Source of the DNA: Amoebophrya sp. AT5.2
Lineage: Eukaryota; Sar; Dinophyceae; Syndiniales; Amoebophryaceae
Direction: 5' to 3'
Assembly (NCBI GenBank): GCA_005223375.1
Contig: RXOD01004380.1
Location: forward strand, 1 to 23,250
DNA length: 23,250 nucleotides
Numbering within the stretch: position 1 is the stretch's first letter; each line of letters starts with the position of its first letter. Shown here one piece after another: positions 16,764 to 23,250 of this stretch. Under the pieces are notes generated by a model. It saw only the letters and a program-made list of their open reading frames with translations, ran no database searches and was not told the DNA's origin. Made by a program: the position numbers and the translations under genes.

Positions 16764-18059
16764 TATCTTGGGTGTGAAAGTGATTTGATTCTAAGCTTGT
16801 GTCGTGTGATTAGAGTCAGTGGGAGATGCAGTGAGCTCAGTTGTGGTTTTAAATACTTGTGGTTTCAACGAACGAAATGAAGAGCGGGTAAATGAAAGAA
16901 TCACACCTGGAAGATGACGGGGCATGCGTAGAAAGAAGCACAGATTGTTGCAGCAGCGACAATCGCAAGAAATCACGCAATGGCACGGAGACGGACGGAT
17001 ACAGCTGCAACAGACATACTGCGACGCCGGAGGCGACCGAATCTAAGCGGGTACTTTTTGTTCCTTCGTCAATCCACGGGCACGGAAACCGAACTTCAAG
17101 CGCATAAAGCCACGACTGCATCTTCTTGTATCAGACGGATTGAGGACACAACGTCGCTGCATTGAGGGTCAATATTCATCAAACGACTGTAACCATTAAT
17201 TTGCTTCATCACAATTTCTACGGAAACTCTATGACGACTGGGACCGAGGAACGGGGACAGAAACAGAGACTTTTCAACGGCGTTCTTGTTGACCACGGAA
17301 TAAAACAAAGCTGTTTATTCGCAGGCACATTGTTCATCGGCGGGCAACAACAACTCGAGCTTCTTTTTCGTTCTTTCTTCCAGTTGCAGTTTCTGTCTTT
17401 GTCCTTGATCTTGCCGTGGCGCTGAATCCATGATCGTGTCCGCCTCCTCCAGACACGTACGTAGTTAATTACAGTAAACTACATTTTGATTTTCTTCACC
17501 TCGCTGATAGATCCGAAGGTATGTTGACGACACGAGCTAATGGCTGCGGCTGCATCTTCTTCGCGATCGGATACTGACAGGAAACGATCGGAGTGGTCGC
17601 AGGCCGTCACTTCTGCATCTTCTCACGCGATCATGCAGAAGTGACGGCCACTCGTCGAAACGGGCGGCGAGACACTCCTTGCTTGCGTCACGTTGTCTAG
17701 TGCTAGTCAGAATGTCAATAGTGGTTTGACCAATCAAAACAAATGTATGCCTATGCCGTTGTCGGTTCTAGCGGAGCGCTCGCTGCACGGTACAAAGGTC
17801 AAGGTCGGCAGGGAGGGGCACTTGGGTCGTTATATTTGGTTGCTGATGCTGGGGTATAGATACTAGAGATAATTGATGATCATGTTCGTTGATCACAACT
17901 TCGACAATTTATTTTTAGTACTGCTCGAGCTCATCCGTCCTCAAAATCAAAATCATGATCAACAACATCATTCATTTGCATCAGCATCGCTATCGTCGCA
18001 CGTGTCTGTGCTATAAGTAAGTCTCTCTAAGTACATACACCCGTCGCCGTCGCAATTTC
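16764..18059. other. Intergenic region between basic gene and esterase
   Basis: About 1.3 kb with lower GC than the flanking genes. It should hold the promoter and 5' leader of the basic gene and the 3' leader of the esterase (TTTATT on the plus strand at 17909-17914 is a possible AATAAA on the minus strand). The small plus- and minus-strand frames show no motifs. The notable element is the long hairpin at 17602-17649. Confidence 0.5.
17602..17649. repeat. 17-bp perfect inverted repeat with 14-base loop
   Basis: GGCCGTCACTTCTGCAT (17602-17618) is exactly reverse-complementary to ATGCAGAAGTGACGGCC (17633-17649). The loop is cttctcacgcgatc. A related direct copy of the loop region (gcatcttcttcgcgatcgg) lies about 60 bases upstream, near 17552. 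If transcribed, this would be a stable stem-loop; which gene or RNA it belongs to is unknown. Confidence 0.9.
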
Positions 18060-21000
18060 TCAACTCGTTCTCGTCGGCCACGGCTTTTCCAGTTCGTGCG
18101 GGATGCAGGTGAAGGCCTGCGACCACTCCGACTTCCACAAACCGCACTGCTCCGAGGTGTCCAGTCGGTTGTTCAGCCCGAAGAACTGTCCTCTCGCGAG
18201 CGAAAACGCCACCCGTCTATCGCTGGTGAACTGCGGCCAGTGCGGCAGGGAAGCCTTGAAGATGTTGCCCTGCGGCTCTTCTGTCTCTGCGGCGCGGTGC
18301 TGGCGTGAAGATTCATCGACTGTGATCAGTTGCGGGGCAGTCGAATTGCGCGAGGCGAGCATCGCGCGGCTCCCAGCCCAGGACGAGGAAAAGGACGAAG
18401 ATGAAGACTCCGGCGCTGCAGAGAATCCCGTTCTCGTCGAAAGGCCGCCGATCGTCGTCGACATATCGGAAAAGCCGCGACTCTTGTCGTATTCCTGACC
18501 GAATGCGGGGGCTGCTGCGCGCGGTGTGACCATCACCGAGAGCGGTCTTGGTTGCGCGCGAGCGGTTGCGGAAGAAATGAGGGGCGCCGGCGCGGCACGC
18601 GCACTCCCCCCACCGAACAAGCCGCTACTGCCGAACCCTCCGAAAGCGCCAGCCCCACTACCACTCGACATCGCGAGACCGGTCATAGATGACGTTCCAA
18701 ACACAGCGAGACCGCATGAAAAATCCGAAGATGCACCTCCAGAAGATTCCCCTTCCGGCAGGAAGCGCTCGATGATGCCGATTCGTTCGCGGATTTTCGC
18801 AATCGCGGCCGCGTTGTACAATTTAAGTTCGTCGGCCAAGGTCTTCAACTTCGCGTGCTCCTGCTGCAGGTCCCTTTGCAGTTCGCACCGCTCCATCAAA
18901 AACCCGAAATCCGTCGGCAGGTGAGGGGACACCTGCGGCGGTTCCGGTTGCTGCTTCATCTGCTGCAGATGTTGAGGTCCATCCACATGTTTCACTCCCT
19001 CTTCTCGAGGATCACTCTCGACATTCGGGTCTCCGTTCCTCGCGAAGTTGACCCAATACCGAAGCATGCGGTGCGACAGAATCAGGAAGTCCTGGTGGGA
19101 TTTCGCTGACTCCAATTCCGCCTGCTCAACCACGACTTTGGTGCGCGCAAGTTCGGCTCCGGGAGCGCTTTCTTCGCTGACGTCGCCTCCGGCGCGACGA
19201 CGTGAAGAAGATGCTACCACGGTCCCAGATGATGAGTGTGCTCTTTCCAAAACGCTCCCTTCACCTTTGGCGGGACGCTTTTGCACTGCTTCTACTTCCG
19301 CAGGGGTACTATCTCCATCGCCCTCTCCTCCTCCCTGCGTCGCATCCTCCTCGATCTCGTCGAAAAGCGGGCCGCTTTCCCATCCGTGCGGCACCAGAGG
19401 CGTGTTCGCGTCGTCCTTTATGTAGTTGTTCGAATCCATGTAAGCGTACTCAAAGACTTTCACGCTCTTCTTCGCCAGCAAGTCGCTCGCATACTCCGTC
19501 TGGCACGTGTACTCCCAGCCCGTCAAAGCCCGTTCCGCGGCGAAGAACCAGGGCGCAAAGGTGTTCCACGTGTTCTGAGCAGCGCCTGAGAACACGGGGG
19601 CTGACGCTGATGTTGTCGAAGAAGTGGCGTTATTTCCGCTGGAGGAAGTAGTACTGGTGCTTGAAGTGCGACTCAAGCGTTCGGACACCCCGAGAATCTC
19701 GGCATTGGTGGCGGAGAGCCCCAGGACGATGCTGTTCATCATCTGCTGCTGGTCGACGAAACCCGTTTGCGTCTCCTCCGGATGATTTACTTTGACGTTG
19801 AGAACGGGAGCAGGCAGCTGCGCAGAGGCGAAACCTGTCGGCGGCTCGTAGATGGCGGGAAGGAGCGCTTTTGCTCCCGATTTCGGCTTGTACAGGTAGT
19901 TGAATGCCTCTGCGTTCCCATTCGCGGCGCCAGGAACAGGATATAATGGATATCCTCCATGCTGATCTACTTGTTGATGCTCCTCCAGTTGTTCGTGAAG
20001 ATGGCTACTAATATGCTGGTCTCCCCCAGGATGGACGTAGCAGTTCGGACACGTGGTCGTGTTCGAGAACAGCGGCGTGAAGATCCCTCGCACCATGCGC
20101 TGGATCGGCGATGGCGGAGGCTGTTGCTTCTGGCTCGGGTGCCGTTCTTCATCCTCCCCCGGGGGCCGCGGCGCACCAGCTTCTACTGCGTTCTTCAATG
20201 AGGACGCCTCGATTTTCAACAACCCGGGACGCATCATCGGATCCACGACCTGCGGAAGCGGGTACGGCGGTTGCTCCAGCTCCAGGTCGATGACGACGCC
20301 GTCCAAATCGACCCCTACTTTTGCCCCAGTTCCTTCCTTCTCCACGTCGATGACCCGCGGCTCGCGCACGTCCTTCGGTTCGTACGCGATCGCGAGCTTT
20401 TTGTAGAAGTCCATGCTGAGATTGGGCGCACTCTCTTTCTCCCCGCCCTTCGCGGACGTCGCGTCCCCAAACGCCCAGTCCAGGTAGGTGAGAAACCCGT
20501 TTTCGTCCCGGATCCACTTCGGGTTGTCGCTGATGTTTTCTTTTTTCTTTCCGATCTCGCCCATGTACTCGACGCCATCGTCCCCCGTGTAGCCGTGCAG
20601 AACGGGTTTGTGCTCCGCAAAGTGCACGCCGGGGATGCCGAACGTGAGAATCTCCGGCATCGTGCCCCGCAGCTCCTGCTGGTCCACCAGCAGCGAGCTG
20701 TCGCAGCCCGAGAAGCACGGGGACGGCACGCTGAACGACGCCAGGTCGTACTCGGAAAGTTTCGACTGCGTCAGAAAGCGAGCCATGCAGATGCGCTTGT
20801 TGCGCTCCTGATCCTTCGAGGTAGTCGGTGCGCGTGGGCGAGCTTTTGCCTTGGCGTGCTGGAATCTCGTTCCTTGCAGGAAACTCAACCCGCCGCGCGC
20901 TTTGCTCGCTGCTCCTGCGGCCTTCGCCTTCGCTTTGGCCTTGGCCGTCAACGGCTTTGCCTTCGCCTTGTTTGTGCTAGCGGCCGCCACGGCGCTCTTC

Positions 21001-23017
21001 TTCGCGGCCGGGGGCGCGGCCAGCGCCGGCGAACTTCCGCGTAGCACGTCCGGTTCGAAGCACTTCGGCTTTTGCCGCTTGTGCTGCACGGCCTTCAGGT
21101 AGAGCTGCTCGAACTGGTCTTCCCCGACGCTGTCGAGCGGCGCGGTGCACCAGCCGTTGAAGCCTCCCGAGCTCGTGATCAGGCTCGAGAACAGGTCGAA
21201 CGACTTCGGCGACAGAAAGTGCGCGCTGGCCATGCACGCCCCCGACGACTGCCCGAACAAAGTTACCCGCGTCCTGTCCCCCCCGAACGCGCCGATGTGC
21301 CGCTGGATCCAGCGTAGCGCCAGCCGCGAGTCGAGCAGGGACCAGTTGGCGAACGCAGGCTGCTCGTGCTTTTGGGTCTGCTGGATCGCCTTCAGCCCTT
21401 CCGAGCCGGCGTGCCCGAGGGTACCGGCACGGAACTGGAGCGACACGAAGATGGCGCCCCGCGGGTCCACTGCCATCATGTTCTTGATCAGCTGCGTGCC
21501 GTCCGTCTGCGCGCCGGCGGCGAAACAGCTACCGGTGAAATACACGAACACGGGCAGCAGCGCAGGCTTCGGCTTGTTGGGGGGATTGTGGTCCTCGTCG
21601 GCGAGAGCGTGGTGCGCGGCCGTGCCGTCTTGTTCCAGCACATCATCTTCCACCTTTCCCGCCCCCAAAGCAGACCCAGACTCTGCTTTCTGTTTCTCCA
21701 CACCAGTACTAGCAGCCGCAGACACATCATGTTCTCGCGGACGCTTCTGTCCCCTCGTTCCACCGGATGCAGCAGCATAATTCGCGTTCGCGTTCGCCTT
21801 GCCCTTGGATTTCGGCTTAGGAGAACTATCCTGAAACATCTCCTCGAACTGTTGCTCCTTCACGAGGGACGAGTAGGCGATCGCGTGCTTTGTGGGCAGG
21901 GTGATGTCGAGACGGAGGCAGTTCCTGCTCGAGGCCTGCTCCTGCCGCATGTGAATGGTGCCGTCCTGGCACGCCGAGCGCCGATCCATCGCGAAAAAAC
22001 GAAACTTCTCGACCTTCTTCTTCGGTTCTGCAGGAGCCGGTGGGCCAGAAACACTGGTGTCCAGCACCGTGGGAGGCGCGCCGCCGACTTTAGGGGTAGG
22101 AGCCTCAACGCCGGTTTTGAAAACTCCCCCCTCCCGCTGTTTGTGGGTGCGTCGGTTTTTCGAAGAGAGCGAAGCTTCTGATGTAGTTGACATGATGCCA
22201 GTACTGCCGGTGGTGGTGGGATCCGTGCCGTCTCCGGCATCAACAGCGTCGAGCTCCTTCAGTTTCACCTTTTCCACATCGACGTCATCAACGGAGTCAC
22301 TGGTGGAAACCGCTCGACGGAGCGTCCTCGAAGGGGCTGCGGTACTTCCGGGGGCGAATATTTTTTCCGCATATCCGAGCTGGTCGTCGCGCGGGTCCGT
22401 CGGTGGCTTAAACAGGTCCGCCTGTCCAAAGGAGATGCCATGAAACGTGACCACCTCGCTTGACCACGCTTCCGCCACATAGGTCACCGTCGCCGTGGAG
22501 GGCTTGCTCGGTCGTGTTTCTGCTACAACGGCAGCGCCTCCGCCCGCAGCCACATTCGTCGACGGCCGAACAACTGCTTTCGCAGCTGCTTTTGCTTTTC
22601 CACCGACGTGCTTTCGAGTGGCCTTCGTCTTGGACTTGGGATTCGGAAGTCCAGCACTTTTCCCGCGCTTTCTTGCAGCCTCCGAGCCCATCGGGTTTGC
22701 CGTTTTGAAGTATCGCACGTCCTTCGCCTCGATGTGGATGCGAGTCGGAAAAATCTGCTTGTTCTCTTTGTTCGCACCGGAAGCCCCTGTGGTCCCTGCT
22801 GGTGCGTTAATAGCATTTTTCGTTTTCTTACTCGTGGCGGATAGCGCCTGCTTCGCAACTCGAATGATCTTGTCGCCAAATTGCGGAAATGCGACCTCAA
22901 TGGTTCGCGATTTTTTCGAGGGCGCGCGCTTGACCTCACCGTACTCGCCGATGAGCCGCCAATCCCCAACCAAGTCCGACCGGTCCCGAACACGCACAAT
23001 TTCGTGGGCAGTCCACG
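18060..23017 (-). CDS. Type-B carboxylesterase/cholinesterase-fold protein with large disordered insertions, 5' incomplete
   Basis: A 1659-codon open frame (counted from a GTG at 23039, which is probably intronic), TGA at 18060-18062. The alpha/beta-hydrolase core is clear. It has a stretch of the form NWSLLDSRLALRWIQ-H-GAFGGD, then VTLFGQSSGA with nucleophile S598, GYTGDDG with D821 where the family has Glu, PHGWESG with H1218, and RYWVNFARNGDPN and WPQFTSD near the end. The family hydrolyses carboxylic esters. Oddities: the oxyanion loop reads FTGSCF instead of the usual HGGGF; an N-terminal segment of about 50 residues looks like a small SH3-like barrel (VRVRDRSDL..GEYGEVKRA); and several hundred residues of low complexity are inserted, including an Ala/Lys run at about 665-740 and FG-rich sequence (GAFGGFGSSGLFGGG) at about 1500. 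No signal peptide is visible in the window. It is either a divergent active esterase or a non-catalytic relative. Family 0.85, activity uncertain. Confidence 0.82.
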
Positions 23018-23079
23018 CTGTTGAGTTGTGAGTTACCACTCAATTTCGCTATCCATCGCCATCAAAACGGTATACTTAC
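23018..23079 (-). other. Candidate 5' intron of the esterase gene
   Basis: The esterase frame has no ATG before the SH3-like segment, so an upstream exon is needed. A good acceptor (CTCAACAG|CGTGGAC) ends at 23018. The best donor by sequence is GTAAGTAT at 23079, giving a 62-base GT-AG intron that joins, in phase 1, to an open frame containing ATGs near 23125-23131. An alternative donor at 23186 (AAAC|GTATCC) would instead join the GC-richer frame at the right edge. The low GC of 23041-23172 fits either intron or leader sequence. Confidence 0.45.
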
Positions 23080-23172
23080 AGTTGGTTCGTTGATAAAAAT
23101 CATGACAGTATTTTACTTCAGAAACAAACATGATCATGATGTTGATCTTGTTCTCGATGATCAAACAAGAGC

Positions 23173-23250
23173 TTATGCGTGGATACGTTTCACGCAGGTG
23201 TGGTAGGTTTGTCCGCCCATATTTCCGTTGCAGCCGCTGCCGAGGAAGCC
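23173..23250 (-). CDS. Partial ORF at the right edge: upstream esterase exon or 3' end of the next gene
   Basis: From the window edge the minus-strand frame GFLGSGCNGNMGG...TCVKRIHA is open for 25 codons and stops at TAA 23175-23173. It is GC-richer and more protein-like than the DNA beside it. It may be the C terminus of another minus-strand gene, or an exon of the esterase gene spliced from 23187 to 23017 (in frame by GT-AG). Too short to assign. Confidence 0.35.
   Translation of the reverse strand, partial: GFLGSGCNGNMGGQTYHTCVKRIHA

Noticed and set aside
17602..17649. A CRISPR or bacterial terminator reading of the inverted repeat
   Set aside because: There is a single inverted repeat without regularly spaced repeats and without a following T-run, and the genes are eukaryotic in type.

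Overview
The window looks like nuclear DNA of a compact-genome protist, most likely an alveolate of the dinoflagellate lineage. A Syndiniales parasite such as Amoebophrya would fit best, but this assignment is inferred from architecture and not from a marker gene. The reasons are as follows. The proteins are eukaryotic in type: a CCCH zinc finger, a SWEET sugar transporter, an SOS1-like Na+/H+ exchanger and a type-B carboxylesterase. All five clear genes lie on the minus strand, head to tail. Coding sequence is GC-rich with long low-complexity insertions. Most genes have few or no introns, and two of the introns seen have no possible GT-AG placement but are flanked by short direct repeats.

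Layout from the left edge, all on the minus strand: (1) 1-639, N-terminal part of a CCCH zinc-finger protein that runs off the left edge; (2) 640-2632, about 2 kb with no convincing gene; (3) 2633-4453, an intronless SWEET sugar transporter with a long N-terminal leader; (4) 5496-12174, a very large CPA1/SOS1-like Na+/H+ exchanger in four exons, about 1972 residues; (5) 12175-13164, intergenic, with two back-to-back perfect hairpins; (6) 13272-16763 (or to 13165 if a terminal intron is spliced), a 1163-residue Lys/Arg/Met/Ala-rich protein with a mitochondrial-type N terminus and previously unfamiliar internal repeats; (7) 16764-18059, intergenic, with a 17-bp perfect inverted repeat; (8) 18060-23017 and upstream, a carboxylesterase/cholinesterase-fold protein carrying unusually large disordered insertions, its 5' exon unresolved at the right edge.

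The genes do not form an obvious pathway. Two are membrane transporters (sugar, and Na+/H+), one a probable RNA-binding regulator, one a hydrolase-fold protein and one a probable nucleic-acid-binding or packaging protein. Same-strand arrays of this kind are typical of dinoflagellates and need not mean shared function.

The most interesting points are the exchanger introns, which look like introner-type mobile introns (direct repeats at both ends, one with 14-bp imperfect terminal inverted repeats), and the extremely basic Met-rich protein with its repeated LVxRIxAKN helix motif and RMKMRRSP-like tandem repeats. Intron boundaries were deduced by hand from reading frame and repeats, and the protein families were recognised by eye without any database search.
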